52,847 nt of DNA from an uncultured Acidobacteriota bacterium (GTDB taxonomy: Bacteria; Acidobacteriota; Vicinamibacteria; Vicinamibacterales; UBA2999). Made by a program: the position numbers and the translations under genes. Of this stretch, positions 1 to 9,978 are shown piece after piece. The notes beneath the pieces were generated by a model. The model saw only the letters and a list, made by a program, of their open reading frames with translations. It searched no databases and had not been told where the DNA came from. The stretch spans positions 1 to 52,847 of the forward strand of contig CADEFD010000017.1 of assembly GCA_902826515.1 (NCBI GenBank), written 5' to 3'. Numbering within the stretch: the first letter of the stretch is position 1; each line of letters begins with the position of its first letter.

Positions 1-816
<816 letters not shown>

Positions 817-839
817 GCAGCTCGCCTGGCTCGACTCGC

Positions 840-878
840 GCCGGCCGGGAGCTGACCCTCTCCGGCCGGCCTTTTCTT
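840..878 (+). terminator. Rho-independent terminator or attenuator between rpsB and tsf
   Basis: A perfect 9-bp GC stem (GCCGGCCGG at 840-848 pairing with CCGGCCGGC at 862-870) encloses a 13-nt loop that itself contains GAG/CTC. It is followed by CTTTTCTT. Because tsf follows in the same direction, this probably works as a partial terminator setting the S2 to EF-Ts ratio. Confidence 0.75.
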
Positions 879-935
879 GTACCGCGCACACGCGCGCGAC
901 CGGGCGCCCAGGGCGCCACGATGGAGACTGAGACG

Positions 936-1538
<603 letters not shown>

Positions 1539-1550
1539 CCACGGTCCCCT

Positions 1551-1574
1551 GCGGCGCTCTTTCGGGAGCGCCGC
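1551..1574 (+). terminator. GC hairpin after tsf
   Basis: GCGGCGCTC (1551-1559) and GAGCGCCGC (1566-1574) form a perfect 9-bp stem with a 6-nt loop, 12 nt after the tsf stop. There is no T-tract, so intrinsic termination is uncertain. It could also be an mRNA 3'-end stabiliser. It lies immediately upstream of the pyrH -10 box. Confidence 0.45.
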
Positions 1575-1586
1575 GCCGGACTGTCC

Positions 1587-1592
1587 TATAAT
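1587..1592 (+). promoter_or_regulatory. -10 box of pyrH
   Basis: A consensus TATAAT lies 11 nt before the pyrH ATG. No good -35 is visible at 16-18 nt spacing. A start about 7 nt downstream would give a leader of only about 4 nt, so pyrH is probably read from a near-leaderless transcript besides any read-through from tsf. Confidence 0.6.
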
Positions 1593-1603
1593 GCCCGCCT
1601 GAG

Positions 1604-2347
1604 ATGACGTCGTCTTCCCCCACCGCCCCACCCTCCGGCATGCGCTACTCGCGCGTGCTCCTCAAGTTGTCGGGCGAAGCCCTGATGGGTGACGGCACGT
1701 ACGGCATCGATCCCAACGTCGCGACACGGATTGCGTCTGAGGTGGCTGACATCCAGTCGCTCGGCGTGCAGACCGCGATCGTCATCGGCGGCGGCAACAT
1801 CTTCCGCGGCGTGGCCGCCGGCGCGCGCGGCATGGATCGCTCGACCGCCGACTACATGGGCATGCTGGCCACCGTCATGAACGCCCTGGCTCTGCAGGAC
1901 GCGCTCGAGCAGCAGGGCGTCGCCACACGCGTGCTCTCCGCCATCGAGATGCGCGCCGTGGCCGAACCGTTCATCCGCCGCCGCGCCATCCGGCATCTCG
2001 AGAAGGGCCGCGTGGTCGTCTTCGCGGCCGGCACCGGCAACCCGTACTTCACGACCGACACCGCCGCCGCGCTGCGGGCGATGGAAGTGAAAGCCGACGT
2101 GATCCTGAAAGCCACCAAGGTCGACGGCATCTACACCGCCGACCCGGTGAAGGATCCCGCCGCGACCCGCTACGAGGCGATCTCCTACCTGCAGGTGCTG
2201 CAGGATCGCCTGCAGGTGATGGACGCCACGGCCATCTCGCTCTGCATGGACAACAAACTCCCGATCGTCGTCTTCAATCTGCGCACGCCCGGCAACGTGC
2301 GGCGCGTGGTGAGCGGCGAACCCGTGGGCACAACGGTGACGAGCTAG
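1604..2347 (+). CDS. pyrH: UMP kinase
   Basis: Phosphorylates UMP to UDP in de novo pyrimidine synthesis. It belongs to the amino-acid-kinase fold and is usually hexameric and allosterically controlled by GTP and UTP. Family motifs are [15 protein letters not shown] near the N-terminus, the glycine-rich [27 protein letters not shown], and the [12 protein letters not shown] segment near residue 165. The ATG at 1604 adds a 12-residue Ser/Pro stretch before the canonical MRYSRVLLK. The TATAAT box 11 nt upstream favours it, but the in-frame ATG at 1640 is possible. It lies in the standard order tsf-pyrH-frr. Confidence 0.95.
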   Translation: MTSSSPTAPPSGMRYSRVLLKLSGEALMGDGTYGIDPNVATRIASEVADIQSLGVQTAIVIGGGNIFRGVAAGARGMDRSTADYMGMLATVMNALALQDALEQQGVATRVLSAIEMRAVAEPFIRRRAIRHLEKGRVVVFAAGTGNPYFTTDTAAALRAMEVKADVILKATKVDGIYTADPVKDPAATRYEAISYLQVLQDRLQVMDATAISLCMDNKLPIVVFNLRTPGNVRRVVSGEPVGTTVTS

Positions 2348-2421
2348 CCCCGCGCCCCCGGTCCGGGAGCCGCGGGTGATTCGCAGGCCGGGCACTGGCG
2401 CGGCCGGACGGACGAACGCAT

Positions 2422-2991
2422 ATGGACGTGAACGATCTCAAGGGCCTCTACGCCGAGAGCAAGAAGCGGATGGACGGCCAGCTGGAACACGTGCGCCGCG
2501 AGCTCGCGGGCGTGCGCACGGGCCGGGCCAGTACCGGCCTGCTCGAGAACCTCATGGTCGAGGCGTACGGCTCGAAGCTGCCGCTCAACCAGATTGCGAC
2601 GCTCTCGATTCCCGAGCCGTCGATGATCGTGGCGCAGCCCTTCGACCCGTCCACGATGGCGAGCCTCGAGAAGGCCATCCGCATGTCGGACCTCGGCCTC
2701 AACCCGGCCTCCGACGGCAAGGTGCTGCGCATCCCGATTCCGGCGCTCACCGAAGAACGCCGCAAGGACCTGTCGCGCCACGTGCACAAGGCCGCGGAAG
2801 AAGGCCGCAACCACATCCGCACGGTGCGCCGCGACGCCAACGACAAGCTCAAGAAGATGCTCAAGGAGCATCAGATCTCGGAAGACGACGAGAAGCGCGG
2901 CCTCGACGAGGTGCAGAAGATCACCGACGCCGCGATTCGCGCCATCGACGACCTGCAGAAGAAGAAGGACGAAGAACTGCTCGGACGCTAG
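2422..2991 (+). CDS. frr: ribosome recycling factor
   Basis: With EF-G, it splits post-termination 70S ribosomes. At 189 residues it matches the family length. The three-helix-bundle domain holds VRRELAGVRTGRAS near the start and the long C-terminal helix ALTEERRKDLSRHVHKAAEE. Domain II contains YGSKLPLNQIATLSIPEPSMI. The gap after pyrH (74 nt) shows no clear Shine-Dalgarno, and the ATG is the only start that gives the canonical N-terminus. Confidence 0.96.
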   Translation: MDVNDLKGLYAESKKRMDGQLEHVRRELAGVRTGRASTGLLENLMVEAYGSKLPLNQIATLSIPEPSMIVAQPFDPSTMASLEKAIRMSDLGLNPASDGKVLRIPIPALTEERRKDLSRHVHKAAEEGRNHIRTVRRDANDKLKKMLKEHQISEDDEKRGLDEVQKITDAAIRAIDDLQKKKDEELLGR

Positions 2992-3029
2992 AACCGGGCG
3001 GCGTGACCGCTCGAGGAGCTGACGCCGCT

Positions 3030-4208
3030 ATGTATTTCTCGCATCTCGAATGCAGCGTGCCATGCGGCGCCGGGCCCTTCGACGCCCGCGCCCGCCATCA
3101 TCTCTGTCCCGGCTGCGGGATGCCGCTCTTCGCGCGCTACGACATCGCGCGGGCCCGCGCCGAGTGGCCGCGCGAGAGCCTGGCCGGGCGCACCCCGAAC
3201 ATGTGGCGGTACCGCGAGATGCTGCCGCTCTTCCCCGGCGAAGCGCCCATCACCCTCGGTGAAGACTTCACGCCGCTGCTGCGCACCTGCCGCCTCGGCG
3301 ACGCCGTCGGCCTCGATCGCCTCTACGTCAAGGACGAGGCGTTCAACCCGACCAACTCATTCAAGGCCCGCGGGCAGTCGGCGGCGATGACCCGCGCCAA
3401 GGCCCTGGGCGCCACGACGATCACGCTGCCGACGGCTGGCAATGCCGGCAACGCGGCCGCCGCCTACGCCGCCGCGGCCGACATCCGCTGCGAGATCTTC
3501 ATGCCGCGTGATGCCAAGCAGCCCTTCCTCGACGAGTGCGCGCTCTACGGCGCCAACGTCACGCTCGTGGACGGCCTCATCACCGACGCCGGCAAGATGG
3601 CCGGCGAGAAGGCGCGCGAGCTGGGCTGGTACGACCTCTCGACGCTCAAGGAGCCGTACCGCGCCGAAGGCAAGAAGACGATGGGCTACGAGCTCGGGGA
3701 GCAGCTCGCGTGGGAACTGCCCGACTGGATCATCTATCCCACCGGCGGCGGCACCGGCATGGTCGGCATGTGGAAGGCCTTCGACGAGATGGAGGCCCTC
3801 GGCTGGATCGGCGCCAAGCGCCCGAAGATGGTGACCGTGCAGCCCACGGGCTGCGCACCCATCGTGCGCGCCTTCGAACAGGGCATCGACCGGGCGCCGA
3901 TGTGGGAGAACCCCGACACCGAGGCGCATGGCCTGCGCGTGCCCAAGGCGATCGGCGATTTCCTGGTGCTGCGCGCGATCCGCGAGAGCGGCGGCACGGC
4001 GCTCGCCGTGACCGACCGTCAGATGGTGGACGACATGCTGCTCATCGGCCGCCTGGAAGGCATCTCCGCGGCGCCGGAAGGCGCGGCGGCGCTGTCGGCG
4101 GCGCGCATGCTGCTCGAGAGCGGGCGCCTGCGCCGCGACGAGTCCGTCGTGCTCTTCAACACCGGCGGCGCGTTGAAGTATCTGGAAGTGCTGCGCTCGG
4201 TGCGCTGA
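3030..4208 (+). CDS. thrC: threonine synthase
   Basis: PLP-dependent conversion of O-phospho-L-homoserine to threonine. The PLP lysine is K112 in EAFNPTNSFKARG, and the glycine-rich phosphate loop is PTGGGTGMVG. The first 30 residues hold four Cys (C8, C12, C26, C29) that look like a zinc ribbon, seen in class II-like ThrC proteins. The same frame is open far upstream, but GAGGAG about 10 nt before the ATG at 3030 and the homology boundary fix the start. It follows frr by 38 nt. Cysteate synthase relatives are a less likely alternative. Confidence 0.92.
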   Translation: MYFSHLECSVPCGAGPFDARARHHLCPGCGMPLFARYDIARARAEWPRESLAGRTPNMWRYREMLPLFPGEAPITLGEDFTPLLRTCRLGDAVGLDRLYVKDEAFNPTNSFKARGQSAAMTRAKALGATTITLPTAGNAGNAAAAYAAAADIRCEIFMPRDAKQPFLDECALYGANVTLVDGLITDAGKMAGEKARELGWYDLSTLKEPYRAEGKKTMGYELGEQLAWELPDWIIYPTGGGTGMVGMWKAFDEMEALGWIGAKRPKMVTVQPTGCAPIVRAFEQGIDRAPMWENPDTEAHGLRVPKAIGDFLVLRAIRESGGTALAVTDRQMVDDMLLIGRLEGISAAPEGAAALSAARMLLESGRLRRDESVVLFNTGGALKYLEVLRSVR

Positions 4209-4236
4209 GGCGCGGCCCGCCGCGGCCGTGCCTCAG
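4205..4236. terminator. hairpin shared by the convergent thrC and pfkA ends
   Basis: CTGAGGC-G-CGGCC (4205-4217) pairs with GGCCG-T-GCCTCAG (4224-4236) across a 6-nt loop, giving 12 of 13 pairs. The stem contains the thrC stop (TGA 4206-4208) in one arm and the pfkA stop (complement of 4233-4235) in the other. There is no T-tract on either strand. It probably marks a bidirectional 3' end. Confidence 0.5.
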
Positions 4237-5312
4237 TCGCCGACCGAGACGCCGATCGAGCGGGCGGCCGTGAGCAGGTCGTAGTCGAGCGGCACGGTCT
4301 TCGTGCGGCCGACGACGTCGGCGAGCGGGATGTGCACGATATCGGGCGGGTTGTTCGCCACCATGCGGCCGAAGACGCCGCGCCGCACCAGCTCCACCGC
4401 CTTGGCGCCGAACCGCGTCGCCAGCACGCGGTCGAACGACGTGGGCGAGCCGCCGCGCTGGAGGTGCCCGAGCACCACGCTGCGGCTTTCCTTCCCCGTC
4501 ATTTCCTGCAGGGCGTCGGCCACCTGCTCGCCGATGCCGCCGAGACGCTCGACCACACCGGGCCGGGCCGCGGTCTTGAGCGTGAGCGCGCCCCCCACGG
4601 GCTTCGCGCCTTCGGCGACGACGACGATGCTGAAGCGCGCGCCCCAGGTGTCGCGCCGCATGATGTGGGCGGCCACCTTTTCGATGTCGTAGGCAATCTC
4701 GGGGACGAGGATGACGTCGGCGCCGCCGGCCATGCCGGCGTGCAGCGCGATCCAGCCGGCGTAGCGGCCCATCACCTCGACCACCATGATCCGCTTGTGC
4801 GACTGCGCCGTCGTGTGGAGGCGATCGATCGCGTCGGTCGCAAACGACACGGCCGTGTCGAAGCCGAAGCAGCTGGTCGTGCCGACGATGTCGTTGTCGA
4901 TGGTCTTCGGCACGCCGACGACCGGAATGCCCTTGAGGTAGAACTGATGCGCGATCGCCAGGGTCCCGTCGCCGCCGATGACGACGAGCGCGTCGAGCCC
5001 CATCTGGCCGAACGTCTCGACGACGCGGTCGGAATAGTCGGCCTTGCCGCCGTCGGTCGGATATTCGAACGGGTTGCCCCGGTTCGTCGTGCCGAGAATC
5101 GTGCCGCCGAGCCGCAGGATGCCGGTGACGTCGTGCGGGGTCAGCCGCCGCGACCGGGCGCTGTCGAGCAGCCCGTCGAAGCTGTCTTCGAGGCCGATGA
5201 CTTCCATGCCCGAGTTGGCGCCGGCCTTGACGACCGCGCGGATGACCGCATTGAGGCCGGGGGCGTCGCCGCCGCCGGTGAGCACGCCGATTTTGCGATG
5301 TTCTGGTGACAT
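4233..5312 (-). CDS. pfkA: 6-phosphofructokinase, predicted ATP-dependent (group III type)
   Basis: Phosphorylates fructose 6-phosphate in glycolysis. Phosphofructokinase motifs are LTGGGDAPGLNAVIRA (residues 11-26), GGDGT (113-117), VPKTIDND (134-141) with the catalytic Asp, and VEVMGRYAGWIAL. Gly116 at the position homologous to E. coli Gly104 predicts ATP rather than PPi. Lys136, in place of the Gly of PGTIDND, is typical of the group III branch shared by some ATP and PPi enzymes. At 359 residues it is slightly longer than PfkA. The start is the ATG 10 nt after a TATACT box. The frame stays open far upstream, but that part is a shadow of the glycosyltransferase gene. Confidence 0.93.
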   Translation of the reverse strand: MSPEHRKIGVLTGGGDAPGLNAVIRAVVKAGANSGMEVIGLEDSFDGLLDSARSRRLTPHDVTGILRLGGTILGTTNRGNPFEYPTDGGKADYSDRVVETFGQMGLDALVVIGGDGTLAIAHQFYLKGIPVVGVPKTIDNDIVGTTSCFGFDTAVSFATDAIDRLHTTAQSHKRIMVVEVMGRYAGWIALHAGMAGGADVILVPEIAYDIEKVAAHIMRRDTWGARFSIVVVAEGAKPVGGALTLKTAARPGVVERLGGIGEQVADALQEMTGKESRSVVLGHLQRGGSPTSFDRVLATRFGAKAVELVRRGVFGRMVANNPPDIVHIPLADVVGRTKTVPLDYDLLTAARSIGVSVGD

Positions 5313-5322
5313 GAAGACAGTC

Positions 5323-5328
5323 AGTATA
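5323..5328 (-). promoter_or_regulatory. -10 box of pfkA
   Basis: TATACT on the minus strand ends 10 nt before the pfkA ATG. No convincing -35 is seen at 17 nt. The predicted leader is about 3-4 nt. It lies in the 65-nt gap after the upstream glycosyltransferase gene, so pfkA may be transcribed alone. Confidence 0.5.
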
Positions 5329-5377
5329 TCGGCCGGGCCGTGACGGGCCTGCAACGCCCCGCCCGCGGCGCCCGTCC

Positions 5378-6934
5378 TCAGCGGGGGGCGGCGAGGTCGA
5401 ACAGGCGCGCGCCGGATGGCACGTCGCCGAGCGGCAATGCCTTGTAGCGGGCCGTGAGCAGGGCCGTCACCTCGGGCTTCCGGGCTTCCAGTTCCGCCCA
5501 GTTGGTCGTGGCGAAGTAGCGGGCGCCGCGCGCCGCCAGGTGGGGCACCACGCCGGCCGTGACCGACCGCACGTCGAAGCTCCAGCCCTGACGATGCGCG
5601 AAGTAGAGCAGCATCGCCGAGTTGGCGCCGGCATCCTCGTACTCCACGGTCAGCACGAGGGCGTCCGGAGACGTCGCCGCCCGCACCGCCTCGCCCACCC
5701 GCACGAACGCCTGCTGAAGGTTGGCTGGACGGTAGAGGTGCGTTTCCACGCCCGACGAGCGCGCCGCCTGTATTGCACACAGCAGCCCGACCGCGCCGAC
5801 GATGAGCCCGCCGGCCCGTCGCGGCAGCATGCGCGCCTGCCACTCGCCGTCGAAGAGTGGTGCCGCCGCCGCGCCGAAGTAGAGGAAGAGCGGCGGCAGC
5901 AGCGGCAACTGGTGGAACTCGTGCCAGAACTGTCCTTCGAGCGCCACGACGAAGAGGGCGAGCCCGCCGAGCAGCCAGAGGTCGATGGGCGCCCGCGTGG
6001 CGCGTGGCGCCCGCCACAGGCCGAGGAGCACACCCGCGGCGCCGAAGGCCGTGAGGTGCAGCTGCCAGAAGCGGTCGCCGAGTTCGCGCCAGGTCTCGAA
6101 CGTGAGCAGGCGCGCGCGGGTCGCCCAGTGCGAGACCGACGTGAACTGGACACCCGGTGCGATGTCGGGCGGATAGGTGCCCGAGGGGCGGAAGACCGCC
6201 TGCGTCAGCCCGGTCTCGAGATAGATCCGGTCGGCGTGCCAGTACCACGCCGCCACGACGGCGACCGCGGCGAGGCCGCCCACCCACGCGCCTCGATCGG
6301 CAAACGCGCTGAAGCGGCGGTGCCGCCACGCCGTGCCGACAATCGGCGCGAGTACGAGAATCGCCGGCAGCTTCACGAGGGCGGCAAGCGCCGTGAGCGC
6401 CGCCGCGACGGCGAGCCGGCCGCGGCTCGCCCGCTCGAAGTACACGTCCCACGCCCACACCGCGGCGATCATGAACGTGAGCATCGGCGTGTCCGAGAGG
6501 AAGGTGCGGCCGAAGAAGACCGTGCTCGGCGCCACCGCCATGAGGGCCGCGGCTGCCAGCCCGGCCGGCCGGCCGAGCAGCCGCGCGCCCAGCCCGTAGA
6601 GACAGGCCACGCCGCCCACCGAGAACAGGAGCGCCACGAGCCGCGCCACGACGTGCGACTCCCCCGTCACCCGCCACATCACGCCGGTGAGCCACTGCAG
6701 CAGCGGAAACTCCATGCCCACGATGCCGTCGCGGCCGCCCCACGACACCTGCGGGTGCAGCAGATCGAGGGTGGTCATGAAATGGCGCGCGATGTCGGCG
6801 TTCGTGATCTGCCGCCAGCTGTGCGCGTCGATGAGCGCACTCTCGAAGTACCAGAGCCGGGCGGCGACCGCCGTCGCGAGCACGGCCAGCAGACCGAGAT
6901 CGACCGCGGGCCCGCGGCGCAGGGAGTCCGTCAT
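5378..6934 (-). CDS. integral membrane glycosyltransferase, GT39/ArnT-like
   Basis: Predicted polyprenyl-phosphate-sugar-dependent glycosyltransferase of the inner membrane with GT-C architecture. It has about 9-11 hydrophobic segments (for example LGLLAVLATAVAARLWYF, LVALLFSVGGVACLYGL and LAAVAVVAAWYW). The first extracytoplasmic loop carries IDAHSWRQITNADIA and GMEFPLLQWL, resembling the conserved loop of the PMT/ArnT superfamily. The C-terminal 120 residues are soluble. Acceptor and sugar are unknown; protein O-mannosylation or lipid A modification are possibilities. A TACTAT box lies 14 nt upstream. The family call is fairly safe, the substrate is not. Confidence 0.72.
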   Translation of the reverse strand: MTDSLRRGPAVDLGLLAVLATAVAARLWYFESALIDAHSWRQITNADIARHFMTTLDLLHPQVSWGGRDGIVGMEFPLLQWLTGVMWRVTGESHVVARLVALLFSVGGVACLYGLGARLLGRPAGLAAAALMAVAPSTVFFGRTFLSDTPMLTFMIAAVWAWDVYFERASRGRLAVAAALTALAALVKLPAILVLAPIVGTAWRHRRFSAFADRGAWVGGLAAVAVVAAWYWHADRIYLETGLTQAVFRPSGTYPPDIAPGVQFTSVSHWATRARLLTFETWRELGDRFWQLHLTAFGAAGVLLGLWRAPRATRAPIDLWLLGGLALFVVALEGQFWHEFHQLPLLPPLFLYFGAAAAPLFDGEWQARMLPRRAGGLIVGAVGLLCAIQAARSSGVETHLYRPANLQQAFVRVGEAVRAATSPDALVLTVEYEDAGANSAMLLYFAHRQGWSFDVRSVTAGVVPHLAARGARYFATTNWAELEARKPEVTALLTARYKALPLGDVPSGARLFDLAAPR

Positions 6935-6948
6935 CGTCAGCGCCGACG

Positions 6949-6954
6949 ATAGTA
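6949..6954 (-). promoter_or_regulatory. -10 box of the GT39-like gene
   Basis: TACTAT on the minus strand lies 14 nt before the ATG, with no clear -35. The same intergenic region must carry the divergent promoter for the first Fn3 gene, where TTGACA at 7022-7027 is the best -35 candidate but is followed by a poor -10. Confidence 0.4.
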
Positions 6955-7131
6955 CTGCAGGCGTGCAGACGCGGGAAGGTATGCCATTTTCGTCATCCGC
7001 GTATCGAACCCCGACACCACGTTGACACCTCCGCCACGGGGAGATACCCGAAACGTGTGGGAATCCATGAATTCGCGGCTTGGCACCGTCTTCGCACTAC
7101 GGAAGCCGGTTTCACGTCCCGAGGTATGCCC

Positions 7132-8445
7132 ATGCTCCGCTCGATCCGCTCCCTGTGCGTCCTGACCGCCCTCGCCCTTGCCACGCCCACTCTCGTCCTC
7201 GCACAGGTGCCGGCCTCACCCGTGCTCCAGGCCAGCACCACCGGCCAGACCGTGTCGGCGAGCTGGACGGCGGTGCCCGGCGCCACCAGCTACCGCGTCG
7301 AAGCGGGCGTGACCCCGTCGCTGATGCTGGCCGGCTACGAGATCGGTCCGCTCACGAGTTTCTCCATCCAGGCGCCGCAGGGCAGCTATTACCTGCGAGT
7401 GCTTGCCCGGAACGGCAACGGCGTGAGCGCGCCGTCGAACGTGGTCGGGATCGTCGTGCAGTCGGTCGTCGCGCCGCCGCCGCCGCCGACCGGCCTCTCG
7501 GTCAGCGTGAACGGCTCGAGTGTCACCTTCTCTGCGCAGCTTCCCAACGTGCCGCTCACCGGCCTGCTGCTCGTGGCCGGCGCCTCACCGGGTGCGGCCC
7601 AGGCGGTGCTGCCGCTCGCGGTCTCGGGCCAGAACACGGTGAACAACGTCCCGCCCGGCGTCTACTACGGGCGACTCGTGGCGCTCAATGCCGGCGGCCA
7701 GAGCGCGCCGTCGAACGAAGTGCAGATCGTCGTGAACGCGGTCACCTGCTCGGCGCCGGCCGTGCCGACCCTGTCGGCGCAGGTCAACGGTGTGGGCGTC
7801 GTCCTCTCGTGGAGCGCCGTGCCCGGTGCCGTGGGATACCGGCTCACGGCGGCCACCTCGCCCGGCGGCGCGCCGTTCCTCTCGCAGACCCTGTCGGCGG
7901 CGACGACGGCGGTGGCCAACCCGAACACCCCGGCGGGCACCTACTACGTGAGGGTCACGGCCGGGAACGCCTGCGGCCTGCAGTCCACGTCGGCGGAAAC
8001 GACCGTCACCGTCACACCGCCGCCGCCCGGCACCAGCCCGCGCACGCCGAATCCGCCTGCCGGCCAGCAGCTTCCGCTGCCCAACCGCGAGGCCGTGGCC
8101 CAGGAAATCGCCCGCGCCTACCCCGCAGACCTGCGGAATTCCTGCGTCGAACAGGGCGGCAACAACACCTGGCTGTTCCGCCTGGTGCAGCGCCTGCGCC
8201 AGGAAGACTCGCGCTGGGGCCTCAACTGGAAGCGCGGGCGGATCGGTGACATGTCGCAGGACGTCGTGACCTACAACTGGGGCTCGGAACCGGACGAGAG
8301 CACGCGCCAGATTTACGTGCTCGACGTCATCGTCGGACACTGCGGCGGCAATCCCGGCGCCTTCTGGCTGAATCAGACGGGCGTCGGCGGCGCCGATGCA
8401 CGCTGGACGCTCCAGCCCTACACGCAGGCCGGTTTCCCGCGCTGA
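7132..8445 (+). CDS. secreted fibronectin-III protein with a C-terminal unknown domain (copy 1)
   Basis: Predicted exported protein of 437 residues. Residues 1-24 form a Sec signal peptide (MLRSIRS, hydrophobic core, cleavage near VLA-Q). Three fibronectin-III-like domains follow (about 25-110, 115-205, 208-300). The third has a Cys pair, at CSAPAVP and NACG. Residues about 302-437 form a conserved domain shared only with the next gene in this window, containing RWGLNWKRG, GD-SQD, GHCGG and WTLQPYTQAGF. I do not recognise that domain. Its two conserved Cys may pair. GAGG 7 nt upstream picks the ATG at 7132; in-frame ATGs at 7057 and 7126 exist. Function unknown; an extracellular binding or enzymatic role is possible. 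Confidence 0.8.
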   Translation: MLRSIRSLCVLTALALATPTLVLAQVPASPVLQASTTGQTVSASWTAVPGATSYRVEAGVTPSLMLAGYEIGPLTSFSIQAPQGSYYLRVLARNGNGVSAPSNVVGIVVQSVVAPPPPPTGLSVSVNGSSVTFSAQLPNVPLTGLLLVAGASPGAAQAVLPLAVSGQNTVNNVPPGVYYGRLVALNAGGQSAPSNEVQIVVNAVTCSAPAVPTLSAQVNGVGVVLSWSAVPGAVGYRLTAATSPGGAPFLSQTLSAATTAVANPNTPAGTYYVRVTAGNACGLQSTSAETTVTVTPPPPGTSPRTPNPPAGQQLPLPNREAVAQEIARAYPADLRNSCVEQGGNNTWLFRLVQRLRQEDSRWGLNWKRGRIGDMSQDVVTYNWGSEPDESTRQIYVLDVIVGHCGGNPGAFWLNQTGVGGADARWTLQPYTQAGFPR

Positions 8446-8485
8446 TCTTTCGCCATCACGGTCGAGCTTCGTCTCGGAACCGCTG

Positions 8486-8494
8486 TGGTACACT
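8486..8494 (+). promoter_or_regulatory. extended -10 promoter upstream of the second Fn3 gene
   Basis: TGGTACACT matches the extended -10 form TGNTANNNT. It lies 140 nt before the next ATG, so the transcript would have a leader of about 130 nt that includes the GC hairpin at 8508-8529. Confidence 0.4.
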
Positions 8495-8507
8495 TCTGCA
8501 CCGATTG

Positions 8508-8529
8508 GCGGGGGCCCCTGGGCCCCCGC
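8508..8529 (+). terminator. perfect GC palindrome between the two Fn3 paralogues
   Basis: GCGGGGGCCC (8508-8517) pairs perfectly with GGGCCCCCGC (8520-8529). No T-tract follows. It lies 63 nt after the stop of the first paralogue and just downstream of a candidate promoter, so it could be a transcript 3' end for the first gene or a structured 5' leader for the second. Confidence 0.4.
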
Positions 8530-8634
8530 TTCCGCGTGTGCCCCCATCCGCCATGTGATGGTTCGAAACGCGGCGACACCGGTGGCGTGCCTGGCGCTCC
8601 CTCGGATGTGGTCGCTTAGCGAGGAGAGCGAGAG

Positions 8635-9957
8635 ATGACTGGACGATTTCTTCGAAGCATCGCGGGTGTCGCCGCCGCGTGGCTTCTCAGCGTGGGCATC
8701 GCGAGCGCGCAGGCGCCCGCGCTGGCACAGCCCGGCGTCTCGGGCAACAACGTCACCTTCAGCTGGTCAGCGACGGCCGGAGCCACCGGCTACCGCCTCG
8801 ATTACGGCGTGGGCAGCGGCGCCTACCTGGGCGGCCTGACACTCGGCAACGTCACGTCGTATTCGATCGCGGCGCCGAACGGCGTGTTCTTCATCCGCAT
8901 CGTCGCCCTGCCCGGCGGCGAGACCTCGAACGAAATCACCCTGCAGGTGCCGGCCCCGCCGTCGGCTCCGACCGGCCTCGTCGTCTCGCGCAACGGCCGC
9001 GGCGTCATCGCGACCTGGGCGCCAGGCAGCGGCGGCGGCACGCCGACCGGTTACCAACTCATCGCCTCGCTCACCTCCGGCGGCGCGGACTTCGTGATTC
9101 CCTCCGTGGCGCCGGCCTTCGGCGGCGGCCCCGCACCGGCCACCACCCTCTACTTCCGGGCCGTCGCGGTCAACGCCGCGGGCCAGAGTGGCCCGTCGCC
9201 TGAAGTGTCGATCACCATGCCGGAAGCGGGCGCCTGCGACCCGGCGCCCCCGGTGCCGCTCTCGACCTTCGCGTTCAGCGGCTACCTGAGCGTCTCGTGG
9301 CCGTCGATTGCCGGCGCAACGCAGTACGTGCTGTCGGCGAAGCTCAACGGGCAGGAGCTCGGGCCGTTCGGATTCCCGACGTCGGTCACGCGCATCGGGC
9401 GCGTCGTGCCGCTCGGCTCCTACGAGCTGTCGGTGAAGGCCTTCACCTCGTGCGGCGGCCAGTCGCCCGACAGCCCGGTCACCGTCCTCAACGACGGCGC
9501 GCCGCCGGCCGGCCCGCGTTCGCCCGATCCGGCGCCCGGCCAGCGCCTGTCGCTGCCCGGCTACGGCCGCGACGTGATCAACGCCCTCGCGGCGGAGCGC
9601 CCTGACCTCGTGTTCGCCTCCTGCCGTGAATTCGGCGGGAATAACCGCTTCATGTTCGAATCGGTGCGCCGGCTGCGCCAGCGCGACACCCGCTGGGGCC
9701 TCAACTGGAAGCGCGGCAACGTCGGTGACGTGTCGCAGGACATCGTGGCCTTCAACGGCAGCGCCCTCCCGGATGAAGGCGCCAGCACGGGGCCGAGCGC
9801 CTCGAACTTCAACATCTGGATCGTGGACATGATCGGCGGTCACTGCGGCCCGCGGCCGGGTCCGAACTGGGAAGACGTGACCGGGCTGACCTTGGAACGT
9901 GGTGCGCGCGCGGTCTGGACGCTCCTGCCCTACATCGAGGCCGGCTTCACGCCGTAA
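8635..9957 (+). CDS. secreted fibronectin-III protein with a C-terminal unknown domain (copy 2)
   Basis: Tandem paralogue of the preceding gene, 440 residues. An N-terminal signal peptide (residues 1-25, cleavage after SVGIASA) precedes three Fn3-like domains. The third has Cys at CDPAPP and TSCGGQS. Residues about 292-440 repeat the unknown domain: ASCREFGGNN, RWGLNWKRG, GDVSQDIVAFN, GGHCG and WTLLPYIEAGF. The two copies share a 26-bp identical block (8212-8237 and 9691-9716), so the duplication is recognisable at DNA level. A purine-rich GAGGAGAG shortly before the ATG serves as ribosome binding site. A strong terminator follows. No catalytic motif is identifiable. Confidence 0.82.
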   Translation: MTGRFLRSIAGVAAAWLLSVGIASAQAPALAQPGVSGNNVTFSWSATAGATGYRLDYGVGSGAYLGGLTLGNVTSYSIAAPNGVFFIRIVALPGGETSNEITLQVPAPPSAPTGLVVSRNGRGVIATWAPGSGGGTPTGYQLIASLTSGGADFVIPSVAPAFGGGPAPATTLYFRAVAVNAAGQSGPSPEVSITMPEAGACDPAPPVPLSTFAFSGYLSVSWPSIAGATQYVLSAKLNGQELGPFGFPTSVTRIGRVVPLGSYELSVKAFTSCGGQSPDSPVTVLNDGAPPAGPRSPDPAPGQRLSLPGYGRDVINALAAERPDLVFASCREFGGNNRFMFESVRRLRQRDTRWGLNWKRGNVGDVSQDIVAFNGSALPDEGASTGPSASNFNIWIVDMIGGHCGPRPGPNWEDVTGLTLERGARAVWTLLPYIEAGFTP

Positions 9958-9978
9958 GCACGGCAACCCGCACGTGGC

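Noticed and set aside
5313..6743. Upstream extension of the pfkA frame that would make an 836-residue fusion
   Set aside because: The added part is Arg/Gly-rich and overlaps the glycosyltransferase in another frame. The PFK family start coincides with an ATG just after a -10 box.
8508..8529. GC palindrome as an insertion-sequence inverted repeat or recombination site
   Set aside because: No transposase, second copy or target duplication is visible; a transcript hairpin explains it better.
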